Below, piece after piece: positions 53,890-64,000 of a stretch of 64,000 bases of DNA. The notes under the pieces are model-generated. The model had not been told where the DNA came from. It was given only the letters and a program-made list of their open reading frames with translations, and did not search any database. Position numbers and translations under genes: made by a program. This DNA is from Anolis sagrei. Taxonomy: Eukaryota; Chordata; Lepidosauria; Squamata; Anolidae. How positions within the stretch are numbered: the first letter of the stretch is position 1; every line of letters begins with the position of its first letter. The stretch spans positions 142,215,366 to 142,279,365 of the forward strand of contig NC_090023.1 in NCBI RefSeq assembly GCF_037176765.1, read 5' to 3'.

Positions 53890-55768
53890 TTATTTTGCAC
53901 AATAGAGGATGAACAAATGAGGTCAGACATCACTCTTGTAAATTGACCAGCTGGGCCTCCTCATTCATATAGCCCCCTCCCAACCCCCCTTTTTATTAGA
54001 TGTGACTAGACCCACCCACCCATAACAGGGATTGCTAAGATTGCATGGCACATAAAACAACCACCCGGGCAGTCTAATGAAGACACTGAACTTCTGCATG
54101 AAAGACTTTTGACTTGTTCTAATAGCAATGTCACTTATTTCCAGAAAGATATACAGATGTGATCTGACCATACAGAATGGTGCCAGTTGAGATGTTGCTT
54201 GACCAGCAGTCAATCTTAATCAGTCTTGATAGATATCCAACGAAAAAAATGGGTAATGAGTGCTATGCTGTTGTGTTTTATCTAAAATAGCCCTGAGTGT
54301 GTACCTGACTTAACGTACTGCATTTTTATAGTGTTTTTCTCTGAAAAAATAATTTACAAAAGCATTTTCAAACCCTTGAATTCTGAAAAAATGTAAAATA
54401 TACACTTTTTCAAGCCTTCTGAAGCAGTTTCCCTTTGTATGCATTAGCTGAAAAAAGCTTGTATTAGTTTCAAGATTTTATACAGAATTACATATTTGTT
54501 TGTATATATTTTCTTTGAATAATTTATTTTCTCTTTTCTTTATTGGGAGAAAGCTTAAAGTGGCTCATGAGACAAAAATCAATAATATCACAGAACAATA
54601 TTCTGAAAATATTCACATTGCACATTTTAAGGAAGCAAAAAAAACAACCCCTCTACTCATACAGCATCATCAAATAATACTAAATTATGACAGTTAGTTG
54701 AAGGCATTCTAAAAGAGCCAAGTTTGGGCTTTATGGCTATTGTATAAAGGTATTACTGATATTTTAGAAACTATTTAAGGAGAGCATTCTACGAGGTATA
54801 GGATACAAGAATGGCAACATTATTGAAGTTAGACTGCTGCTAATGGCTTTGACAAGAACACTTGGAGCAAGCATTTAGATAATCCTCAGTATAGAGCCTG
54901 TAGTGATGGAGAGCTGGAGGAACACAGAGTTTCAATGCACCAATCACAAACTGCAAATGAATGTACTTTTGAACTAATAGGATTGCGGAACCTAATTTGC
55001 ACCAGTCACAAACTGTAAATGAATGTAGTTTAAAGCATTGAGACTACGGATCGTAAATTTGCACCAATCACTGCACATGTCCACTCCTTGTAATGAATGT
55101 AAATTCTCCATGTGTCTAACTGGAAAGCATGCTGGATGTCAACCTTTAATATGAGTTGAGTTTCTTCTCATCAGCATTTTCCCCATCCAGCATGCACCCC
55201 TCTGCATAGAAATTGGCAATATCATGGTGTATACCAGTGATGGAGAACATTTTAGAGATGGAGTGCCCAAATTGGGGGGAGGAGGTGTATGGGCTCTCAG
55301 AGCGTGGTAAGAAGGGGGGCAGCTCAGGAGAATGAGCAGGGGGACAAGCAGGCAAGCAAGTGGGGAGCAGACAGCGGAGTGGGGGCAAGCGAGGTGGGGA
55401 GCAAGCAAGCAAGCAAGCAAAGGAGCTGGCAAATGGGTGAATGAAAGAGTGGGGGCAGGCAATGGTGTGCATGCCAGGAAAGATGAAATTGTTTCCTTTC
55501 TCCCACTTTCCACAGTCTCCGCAGCCCCATGATGGACCAACAGCACCACATACCCAAAAAGCCAACCCCCACCTTATGTGATCTTATTTCTTTTATCAAT
55601 AACCCATAGATATGCCCTGATTCATAGAGCAGCAAATTTCTTGCATAGCAAACCCTAACTTCCCCCTTGATCAAATGGATCCTCCCTCCAATGTGTCTAT
55701 TTGTATCCCTCTTTACAACCTCCTGTCTATGTTATGCTTTTATTCTCTGCCCCATCCTTTCCCATATG

Positions 55769-55770
<2 letters not shown>
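53890..55770. other. Intergenic DNA, nothing recognised
   Basis: No recognised gene or repeat. The two overlapping open frames near 55139-55674 (minus) have simple C- and L-rich composition without a family match. 55330-55450 is rich in GCAAGC repeats. Confidence 0.4.

Positions 55771-55772
<2 letters not shown>

Positions 55773-55812
<40 letters not shown>
55773..55812. repeat. (CTAT)n microsatellite
   Basis: About ten CTAT units. Confidence 0.95.
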
Positions 55813-56119
55813 GTTATGATTTCTGCCTGAACAAGCCACAGGGGTCAAAACCCATCATTGACCTCCCAGATGAATTTCCTGAAGCTTCGGGATGGGCTAA
55901 TCTGTGGACAAAGAGACCATCAAAAATCATTAATCATAAGTTCCTCCTTTGATTCTTACATGTGCACAAGCACATAAGTTGGACACCAATTAGAAAAGGG
56001 ATAATATTTAACCTCATGAATTGAATATATTGAGTATGATTTGCTTTATCTGTTACCTACCTTCCCCCACCTCTTTTATGAATTATGTTTTATATTTTGA
56101 CAAGCTGTTAGCAAAGGAA

Positions 56120-56120
<1 letters not shown>

Positions 56121-56158
<38 letters not shown>

Positions 56159-56159
56159 A
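56121..56159. repeat. (AAAT)n microsatellite
   Basis: About ten AAAT units directly before the LTR-like fossil. Confidence 0.95.
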
Positions 56160-56160
56160 G

Positions 56161-56985
56161 GACAAGCAGCACTGACTTTTCCATCTGTGGGCAGCCTCCA
56201 AGAAGCCAGGTGTGGTTGCCCCCAGGAATGTCAAACTGTATCCCAGGCAGAGAGTGCAGCCTAGACAAGAACTACCTGGTCATTGTCCACGGACAACACA
56301 CATTACTGGATACAATCTGAGACTACCTCAGGTGCAAGCCAGCTATCACCAGACAAAGTTCAAAACAAAGAGATGCTGATCGCCCAAGATACCCCAATAG
56401 ACATTTTTTTTTACTTTTCCTTTATTCCACCAAGCCTGGGACTGGAACTGGAGATCACCTATATTTTGTCCTCGGCATCCTGAACTCTACATTTCCATAA
56501 TCACATCATTGGCACATCCAACAGACCATTGTCCTGGAATCAAGAACTTAAGCTCCTCAAATATGGACTGAACTTCCTGGGGAACTCCCTCCACCCAGGT
56601 AGACACCATGTGTGGTTAATTGGGCAGCCCCAGGCTTCCCCACCTGGAAAGGAGGAGATCCCCAGCCACATCATCAGAGCACTCACCAATCAAAAGACAA
56701 GCCAGGTCCTCCCCCTGACCAATCAGGAGTGGAGGCATGGCCAGCGAGCCTCCACGCTTGGCCAATCACAGACCGGGGCAGGTAAGTCAAACTGGGACAT
56801 TAGTGAATGGCTTTTTACTGTATAAAAATGCTTTCACGCTGCAAAATGGGAATGCATCTGTGCTGTGCATTGCATCCTTTTTGCCGATTGTAAATAAACC
56901 TCTGTCACTTGTCTTCGTTGCTGGTAAGTTTTACTCTTTTTGGGAATATTGGCAGTTAGCGAGGCTCACCGGGCATGGTCTGTAG
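56161..56985 (+). mobile_element. LTR-like fossil, possibly a solo LTR
   Basis: Has the parts of a retroviral or LTR-retrotransposon LTR in order: a long U3-like part with three CCAATCA boxes (near 56687, 56719, 56762), a TATA-like TATAAAAATG near 56820, and an AATAAA near 56892 followed by a GT-rich stretch. No gag, pol or env sequence lies next to it, so it is a lone fossil. The ends are approximate. Family (ERV or Gypsy) and age unknown. Confidence 0.5.
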
Positions 56986-56989
56986 CTCT

Positions 56990-57900
56990 TGAATTTAGAC
57001 TTCAGCAGGACTACAACTCCTATCATCTTCTATCACGCTATTCCAAACCCACCAGGATTTTAAGTTGGATCATGATTGGCGTGAGTGCAAAGTTTGGTCC
57101 TGATCCATTAAACCATGTATGGATCAAACAAATGAACCAACATATATGCATGCATGCATGCATACATACATACTTTGACTTTTATAGAGAAAGATATTTG
57201 TGCTCTCTACTGCAGGCAAATGAACAGGTTTACTGTGAAAATCACAGAGATAATAATGTTTCTATTAGTATTCTCAGTTGCATTACAATTTTTTCAGAGA
57301 AGGAGAAGTGGGACAGGAGGCTTCACAGGATTTGCCATCAAGTCAAGCCTACAGTTTTGAATTCACCACCGTTGCTTTTGTCCAAGTTGTCTACAATGTT
57401 TTCTTGAAATCCCTCATGAAGAGTAAGAAGCTGTTTCAATCTTTTGTTTTTATGTGATGGTTTTGTTATTTTATGACCTGGATTACTACTGTAACCACAC
57501 CCTGCTGTTTCGTGGCATTCCCCAACAGTACATATAGTGTGAAGCTGAAAGTTATGAGAGAAATGACTTTGCATTTCCAAAATATTTATTATGTAAACAT
57601 CTGTTGGTTTTTATTCAAGTTATGTTGAGTTTTTCAGATAGAATTAAAGAGTGCTTGAAAGCAGTTAACAGGCATAAGTCTTGTCTAGTGTTCTTAAAAG
57701 AAGCAAGAAATTATGTGCTCTATTTTTTCTTGCCCTTTCCAAGGGTAAGGCTACCTTGAAGAACTATTTCTTTGACATGAGCAAGAAAGAACATTTGGCA
57801 TTAAGAAAGCTGTCAGCAGTGATCAGTGTCTTTAATTTCAAGCAATACTGAAAGAGACATTCAAAAACAGAATGAAATGTATTAAGAAGTACTTCCAGTA
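56990..57900. other. Intergenic DNA, nothing recognised
   Basis: No recognised gene or repeat apart from a (CATG/CATA) run at about 57140-57172. Confidence 0.4.
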
Positions 57901-57910
57901 CAATAGTAGT

Positions 57911-57975
57911 GTGGAATCATAAAGTTGGAAGGAACTTCAATAGCCTTCTAGTCCAAACCTTTTTTGGCCACTGAA
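57911..57975 (-). repeat. CR1 LINE 3' fragment
   Basis: GGAATCATAAAGTTGGAAGG, CTTCTAGTCCAAACC. Confidence 0.55.
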
Positions 57976-58014
57976 TCAAACTTTTGGCTCATGTTTAGTT
58001 TGTGACCTACTAGG

Positions 58015-58100
58015 GACATATCTGCCAGATGATATGGCAGTGTGGACTAATATAATCAAAGCAGTTAATCTGGATTTCATATGGCAGTGTAGAGGGGCCT
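58015..58100. mobile_element. MITE, ATATGGCAGTGT type
   Basis: Two ATATGGCAGTGT motifs around ATCAAAGCAGTTAATCTGGA, ending GTAGAGGGGCC. Confidence 0.5.
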
Positions 58101-58224
58101 AAGACTTCAAGACTCTTCAAGACATGGACCATTTTCATGTCTAGTGTCACCCATCCTTTACTTTTGTGTTTCATTTTTCCTACCTAAATGTAGTACTTTG
58201 CATTTATTGCACTTGACTATCATT

Positions 58225-58445
58225 TTCATAGAATCATAGAGTTGGAAGGGACCACAAAGGCCACCCAGTTCAACCCCCTGTCATACAACTGAAGCGTTTC
58301 TGACAAATGGCCATCCAGTCTTTGTTTAAAAAACTCTAGATAAAGAGACTCCGCCACATTCCATCACAGCATATTCCACGATCAAACAACCATTAGCATC
58401 AGGGTGTTTTTCCTAATGTTTAGGCGGAATCTAAACATTAATCTA
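58225..58445 (-). repeat. CR1 LINE 3' end
   Basis: ATAGAATCATAGAGTTGGAA, GGCCACCCAGTTCAACCCCC, TGACAAATGGCCATCCAGTC, TTTTTCCTAATGTTTAGGCG. The SINE at 58450 follows directly. Confidence 0.85.
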
Positions 58446-58449
58446 AACC

Positions 58450-58762
58450 AATGGTAGAACAGGTCAAACCACTGAGCTGCTGAACTTGCTGACCAAAAGG
58501 CTGATGGTTCAAATCTGGGGAGAGGGGTGAGTTCCTGCTGTTATCTCCAGCTTCTGCCAACCTAGCAGTTCAAAAACATGCAGATGTGAGCAGATCAATA
58601 GATACCACTTCAGCGGGAAGGTAACGGCACTCCATGCAGTAATGCCGGTCACATGACCTTGGAGGCATCTACGGACAACGCTGGCTCTTTGGCTTAGAAA
58701 TGGAGATGAGCACCACCACCACCACCCCGAGTCAGACACAACTAGACTTAATGTCAAGGGGA
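58450..58762 (+). repeat. tRNA-derived squamate SINE
   Basis: GTCAAACCACTGAGCTGCTG, B-box-like GGTTCAAATC, CAGCTTCTGCCAACCTAGCA, CTCCATGCAGTAATGCCGG, end TTAATGTCAAGGGGAC. Head slightly truncated. Confidence 0.85.
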
Positions 58763-59039
58763 CTCAAAGGCACTGTCAAAGGCACTCCCTCCACTGATAT
58801 TGCAGGTTACAGTGAGCACCATGAACATGTCGCCCAAATGCTGCCAATGTCTTCTCCAAACACAAACCATCCAAGGAATGCTTTTATTCGGGGACAATTT
58901 CATCCTAGATTTGACATTTTTCCTCTACCACAGGCAGGCATCCCAGGGTTCCTTGTAGGGAATTTACATGATCCCGCCCACTGCCTCTCCCTTAACTCTT
59001 TCCTATACTTTCCTATGGAACAGCAAACAGAGAAGAATT

Positions 59040-60254
59040 GATCAGCAACTGAACAGGGGTTTGAGGGACTGACGCAACAGTTGTAGTTCACCCTACATCA
59101 AGGCAGAGCACGGTGGCCCTTTCAATAATGGGCCTGGACCACATTTGGCACACAGAACCCCCATGACCAGGTTTGGGGGAATTGACCTTGATTTATAGGA
59201 GTTGTAGTTCACCTACATCTAGAGAACACTGTGAACCCAGCCAATGATGGATCTGGACCAAACTTGACACACAGACCCATCATGGCCAACTGTGCACACT
59301 GGCAGGGTTTGGCCGTGATTGCCCTGGAATCTGAGAGTTGTAGTTCACTCTTATCCAGAGAAAGTGAACCCAGTCAACAACGGATCTGGACCAAACTTTG
59401 CACACAGAACCAACATGGGCAACTGTAATTACTTACTGCATTTGTGAGTGATTGTCCTGGGAATCTGGGAGTTGTAGTTCACCCTTATCTAGATATCACT
59501 GAACCCAGCTGATATCAGATTTGGACCACACTTGGCACACAGACCCAACATGGCCAACTTTTAATAATAGAGAGCAAGGATTCCCCAAAGTACAAGAGCA
59601 AAAGGCCACTATACACCAAGAAGAAATACAGTTATATAATCATAAGAATGCATATTAATCTATGCTCATAGTACTATAACACTCAATGTAGTAATAGCTT
59701 GTACAAAGTATACTAATGCAACTCTCCAAACAAAAAAAAATCCTTATGTGGGATAAACAACTGTTTCTTAGAGCAAAATGCACAAGTTTACAAGTCCTTT
59801 AAAAAAAACCAAAAGTGTATCAATAACAAATCAAAGTTTGTAAGTCTTTTTTGCAAGTCTCTTAATCCAAAACTTCTTAATATGGGATAAACAGCTGATT
59901 CCTCCAGCAAAATGCACACGTTTGTAAATCCTTTTTTTAACCAAAGTTTGTTAAGGAGGCATGTACCAGCTCACATGAAAAACTGAAATGAAATAGAATC
60001 ATTTAGACCCTTAGGATGCACAGTTTTAATAATGTCAGGGTTTGGGAAGGATTGACCCATTATTCTGGGAATTGTAGTTCACCCACATCCTTATGCATTT
60101 TCTATTGGGAGCATTCATAAAAAACAAAAGGAAAGACTCCCCCCCCCCCCCCGATAAATAGCATTAGACATTACCAAACTGATATTACCAAACTTCAAAA
60201 ATCAAATAATACCTTTCTCAAATAACCCGGGCACCAATGGGTCCCCAAGTTAGT
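59040..60254 (+). mobile_element. Helitron-like element with 121-136-bp tandem units
   Basis: GTTGTAGTTCAC recurs at 59080, 59201, 59337 and 59471, and as ATTGTAGTTCACCC near 60071. Each unit continues with GGATCTGGACCAAACTT or similar and CATGGCCAACT. The right end has a GC hairpin (ACCCGGGCACC...GGGT) then GTTAGT at about 60225-60254, like a Helitron CTRR end. An unrelated insertion splits the last unit. The left end is not fixed. Confidence 0.5.
59569..60023. mobile_element. 455-bp insertion of unknown class
   Basis: TTTTAATAAT stands on both sides (59559-59568 and 60024-60033). When the insert and one copy are removed, the interrupted tandem unit reads through (CATGGCCAACTTTTAATAAT then GTCAGGGTTTGGG). 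Inside, a segment with GGGATAAACAACTGTT and AGCAAAATGCACAAGTTTAC (59740-59812) is duplicated about 134 bp later (59874-59946). No terminal inverted repeats or open frame. Confidence 0.7.
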
Positions 60255-60398
60255 AGCATATAAAAACAACATTTTAAAACTCAGTACAATGCCCAATAAC
60301 CTATGGTGACAACTGCCATAAGACATGGCCAAACTGTAAACAAGATAAGGGAATGGGATAATGCAAATTGTAGCTAAGGGACATAATAAACATATGTC

Positions 60399-60399
<1 letters not shown>

Positions 60400-60437
<38 letters not shown>
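60400..60437. repeat. (AAT)n microsatellite
   Basis: About twelve AAT units. The flanks hold no recognised gene. Confidence 0.95.
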
Positions 60438-60438
<1 letters not shown>

Positions 60439-60737
60439 TAAAATCAGATAGAAATTGGACTTACAAAGTGAAATTGGATGACTATGGCAAAAGAGAACAA
60501 CAGTGGTGTTCTTGGAGGCATTCCAAAAAATGTCAAAAACACTGGAAAAGCCTTAATTTGGAAAGAACGTCAATCCACATGCTGCAGAAGGCAGCACTTC
60601 TCGGAACTGTTCACATTCTGCAAAAATACCTCTAATATTCTAGGCCCTTGGGAAGAACCTGTTATTCAGAGATGAATCCCAGATACTTGGACCTAATATG
60701 TGCATGTTCTGTGTTGTTATGTACAAATAAATTTATA

Positions 60738-60835
60738 TGAAATCATACAGTTGGAAGAGACTGCAAGGGCCACCCAGTCCAGCCCACTGCCATGCGGAAA
60801 AACACAATCAAAATGCTCCTGGCAAAGTTTGCAGT
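60738..60835 (-). repeat. CR1 LINE 3' fragment
   Basis: ATCATACAGTTGGAAGAGAC, GGCCACCCAGTCCAGCCCAC. Confidence 0.75.
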
Positions 60836-60839
60836 GGAC

Positions 60840-61955
60840 GGGAACTGTCTTTCTGCTCCTCACTATTAATTAGCATTTGTTCCTATCTGTTTATTGTATT
60901 CTGTTTTGAACTGCCAAGTTAATGTAACTTCTAAGTGTCTTGTATTACATTTGGAGTGTGTTAATCATCTTTTGATTTAATCATTTTCATATGTATCTAG
61001 TGAATAATGCCATGTAAGCTGGAATATAGTTATCTGGGGAAATTGATCTCTTTAGTTTTTTAGCAATTCTATAGTACTTAATGCTTTGCAGTGCTGTCAT
61101 TTTAAGGCCCTCACTCTACATATCTTGATCTTTCTTTCTTTTCTCTGATTCAAAGTGACCAACATGTAGAGCCTGCTAAAAGGCAATCAGTCTGGAGTCA
61201 GAGGGTCCCAGCAGCTTCATTGCTTTGATTATGTTGACTTGATTGAAAGGTTGCGCTGGATGTGACATCCAGCTGACCATGTCAACTTCCAGGTGTGGAT
61301 CCAAAGAGTCAGCTCCTCATCAGAGTCAGAGAAGCAAAGCCGACAGGCCAGCCAGTGCACACCAGCTTCAACCCACCATCTAGCTGCTAGCACCGCCTGC
61401 TTAGTTCTGTGGTGACCTTTTTCTCTTCATTGTCTTGTCAAAATCAGCAATTTGAAACTGACAATAATGAAGGAAGAAAAGGACGCAGGCAGAGTCAAAG
61501 CCCCACATTAAATAGAATTAGCCATTTCAACAGGCCTGCAGTCTCCAGAACCAACTCACACTGCCTCGTATGAGGAATAGAGGGGTCACAAGCCATGAAC
61601 CCAGCTGTTCTCTTTGCTCTTCTAGTCAGTATTTGGAAAAAAAGGATAAGTTTTCTGCTTTGCACTTAAACCTGCTAATGGGAATGAATGACACATACTG
61701 ATTACTTCTGTAGAGAGTTGTGACAACTCAGCTAAGAAAAATAAATAGAAGGGTTTTGAAGGAAAATCAAATAAAAGGGAAATAAAGAACTTTCACATGA
61801 TGGAACTCACATTTCTGTAAACGGTTGGTGCTCGCTGCTGTTCTTCATGTCAGGGGACAATCTTTATCCTTTTACCTATCATACATTCTCATTTCACTAA
61901 GTATTTTGCAAGGAAGACAAAATAAGGAAGTCCAAGATATATTTTAACAGTTTTG
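60840..61955. other. Intergenic DNA, nothing recognised
   Basis: No recognised gene or repeat. Confidence 0.45.
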
Positions 61956-61957
61956 GT

Positions 61958-62715
61958 CATACAATCATAGAGAAATAAAGTCAAAAGGTTGGATGGTGTT
62001 TCAGGGGCCATCAAGTCCACTCCCGAATCATTGCAGGAGCACCACTAACAACCTTGTTACATGGCTGCCGGAGTCGCTCCTCTTCATTGGGGGGCATTGG
62101 GAAACCAGCACCCAATGTCCTGCATTGCCTGACTCCTCTTCCAGTTGATCCCATGTGGGGGGAGTGTGGAGCACGCCAGGACCTTGTGACTTCCCGCCAT
62201 GGAGTCCAATGGCAACACAGGAAGCCTCCTGTGTTGGTGTGGTTGCAGCATGTGCTTGCTTTGCCCTCCTTCACTCATGGAGCCGCGCTGGCATCATATG
62301 ATGGGAGATGGTAGGCTCAGTGGGTGACCTGTGTTAAGTCAGCGCATGCCAATGAATTTAACCTTTTGTGATGAGGTCATAAAGCTCTCCGGCAGGTAGC
62401 TCTCCAGTCTCATTTTTGAAGAAGAGACCCACCAATTGCTGATCCACTATTGCTATTAAGAGATCCTTTCTAAAATCTACTCACCTGTTGACTTCAAACC
62501 TTTACTCCTGGATTAGCAGAGAACAGTCCTGCCCCTTCCTTTCTATAACAGCCATTGAGATATTTCCAGAGAACAATCATTTCCCCACTCTGTGTTCTCA
62601 TCCTGAACATGCCCAACTCCGTCAATGATTCCTTATATATTTTGTTTTTCATAGCTCTAATCATCCATGTTGCCCTTCTCTAAATGTGCTCGAATTTGTC
62701 TGTATCCTCCTTAAA
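61958..62715 (-). repeat. CR1 LINE, with an unrelated segment inside
   Basis: 61958-62040 is the antisense CR1 3' end. 62390-62715 is CR1 3' UTR and ORF2 C-terminal region (TTTCTATAACAGCCATTGAG, AGAACAATCATTTCCCC, ATAGCTCTAATCATCCATG). Between them, about 62040-62330 is a more GC-rich piece (CACGCCAGGACCTTGTGACT, CCGCCATGGAGTCCAATGGC) of unknown family that may be an insertion. Confidence 0.6.
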
Positions 62716-62965
62716 ACCTTTATATTCAGACAGGCTTTTAAAGATCAAGGCTCTTAAGATCAACGCAGGGGTTGCTGTGGTTTTTAACTTGGATATGTTT
62801 TAATGGTTTTTAACTGGGAATTTTTAAATACTGTTTTATTTAATCCTGTTTTAACGTTTGCATGTCTGTATATTTTAAATTGTATGTTAAGCCACTTTGA
62901 GCCTCCTGTAAGAGGGATGAGCAGAGTATATATAAATATAAGGAGAAGGAGAAGGAGATGAAGGA
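62715..62965 (+). repeat. L2 LINE 3' tail with (AGGAGA)n
   Basis: A T-rich UTR, GTTAAGCCACTTTGAGCCTC, GCAGAGTATATATAAATATA, then AGGAGAAGGAGAAGG. Confidence 0.6.
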
Positions 62966-63209
62966 GAGGTGCCTAGACTGGTGAGTAGTCCAGGTGAGTC
63001 GTGATCAGTGCAGAATATAGTAGGACTATTGCTTTCCTTGACTCGGAAAGGAGTATTCATCTTCATGGCATCATCATACTGTTGCATCATGTTCAATTTA
63101 TGATCAAGAATAATTCCAACGTCCATTTTGCATGTAGTAATGCTGATTTATATATGCCCCATTTAAAATAATTATTTTATTATTGCTAAAACGCTAAAAC
63201 TTCCTTTTA

Positions 63210-64000
63210 TATATATATATATATATATTTTATTGAATTTTATCTCTCTAACATACATAAAGTAAAGCGGTTATAAGATGGGAATAGATTAGGGCAGGGA
63301 TAGGTTAGGGGGGGGGGCTAGGGAACAGTGAGGGGGGGTGGAAAGTGAGAGGGGGGAAGGGTGAGAAAAAGAAAGGGTTGCTTCCCGTCAGTCTTCCAGA
63401 AATCTTCGTCTCCGGTTGTTACTGTTTTTCAAAGTCAGTATAGTCTTTAATCGTTCTTTTCTTCATATGCAAGTCAGGTCGATTTGTAAAGGGAGACCCT
63501 TTAGTTTAATAAAGTCTTTAAAGCCTGACCAATTTGTGCGTTTATTTGTCCCTTTTAAGTTCTGAGAAAGACTGTCCATTTGTATAATGTCCAACACTTT
63601 GATGCACCACTCTTCTATACTCGGGATTTCTTTCAATTTCCATACTTTTGCTAGTAAAATTCTTGCAGCCGTGCTGAGAAGGAAGGTAATTTTCTCCTGG
63701 TTTTCATTTAATTTTATATTTGTGATTCCTAGAAGGTACATTTCTGGTGTTTGGGTAAAGCTAACTTTTATAATTTTTTGCGTTGCCTTATGCACTTCCA
63801 GCCAGAATTTTTTGACTAATTTACAGGCCCACCATTGATGAAAAAAGGTACCCCTTTCTTTACCGCACTTCCAACACAAACTTGAACCGTTTTTATTAAA
63901 TTTTGATATTTTTTCGGGCGTGAAGTACCAGCGGTAAAACATTTTAAACCAATTTTCCCTTAAGTCACTGGCTTCTGTGTACTTTTTTTTTAGTTGACCA
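63210..64000 (-). mobile_element. L1 LINE, 3' part of ORF2 and 3' UTR, runs off the window
   Basis: The minus-strand frame is open from the right edge to a stop at 63463. It encodes the L1 ORF2 C-terminal cysteine-rich region: ENWFKMFYRWYFTPEKI, CWKCGKERGTFFHQWWACK, VKKFWLEVHKATQKI. Then come a 3' UTR that is C-rich on the sense strand (63300-63365 is G-rich on the plus strand) and an AT-rich tail near 63205-63235. The open frame suggests a recent copy. The rest lies beyond 64000. Confidence 0.85.

Noticed and set aside
54500-54697. Small open frames in 53.9-55.1 kb
   Set aside because: Short, AT-rich, no recognised family, no splice signals that make a gene model.
62011-62314. Overlapping 86-87-codon frames on both strands
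   Set aside because: They lie in a GC-richer segment that seems inserted into CR1. Both strands are open and neither has a family match.
24700-64000. GDF10 gene, expected next to GDF2 from human synteny
   Set aside because: No TGF-beta-family frame other than GDF2 was seen.

Overview
The window looks like nuclear DNA of a squamate reptile, most likely an iguanian lizard close to Anolis. The reasons are AT-rich unique DNA packed with L2, CR1, BovB/RTE and L1 LINEs, tRNA-derived SINEs (some with L2-like or BovB-like tails), hAT-type MITEs with 8-bp target duplications, Helitrons and Penelope-like ends, plus vertebrate genes with intron-exon structure. The species call is inference. The gene calls rest on protein similarity I recognise.

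There are three host protein genes, all on the minus strand. RBP3 (IRBP, the photoreceptor-matrix retinoid carrier) is represented by its first large exon (4770 to 1729). Its later exons lie beyond the left edge. GDF2 (BMP9) is complete in two coding exons (24690-24354 and 21089-20164), giving a predicted 420-residue preproprotein. ZNF488 has a single coding exon (40168-39152). I infer a 5' noncoding exon inside a CpG island about 5.2 kb upstream (splice donor at 45499, acceptor at 40290). GDF2 lying upstream of RBP3 on the same strand matches the human 10q11 cluster as I remember it. ZNF488 next to GDF2, in the place where human has GDF10, does not.

Layout: 1-1.7 kb is RBP3 intron 1 with a SINE and a hAT MITE. 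1.7-5 kb is RBP3 exon 1 and a promoter with two TTAATC (CRX/OTX-type) sites. 5-20 kb is repeat-rich intergenic DNA (L2, CR1, BovB, hAT, a SINE, inverted Penelope ends). 20-24.7 kb is GDF2, whose intron holds LINE relics. 25.4-27.5 kb is a Penelope-like repeat interrupted by a Helitron with a 129-bp satellite and by an L2 tail. 27.7-36 kb is nested LINE and hAT insertions, including an L2 that split a CR1. 39-40.3 kb is ZNF488. 41.8-42.3 kb is a hAT element. 45.2-46.1 kb is the CpG island with about 130-bp GC-box repeats. 46.25-47.82 kb is a purine-only tract of about 1.57 kb. 48-63 kb is gene-free DNA with SINE, CR1, L2 and Helitron pieces and one LTR fossil. An L1 ORF2 runs off the right edge.

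I found no complete new multi-gene system. The most unusual structures are the giant polypurine tract headed by a perfect hairpin, the Helitron with a bypassed 3' terminator, a sequence module shared by a hAT element and a Helitron-like array, and a 455-bp insertion of unknown class with a 10-bp direct repeat at its ends.
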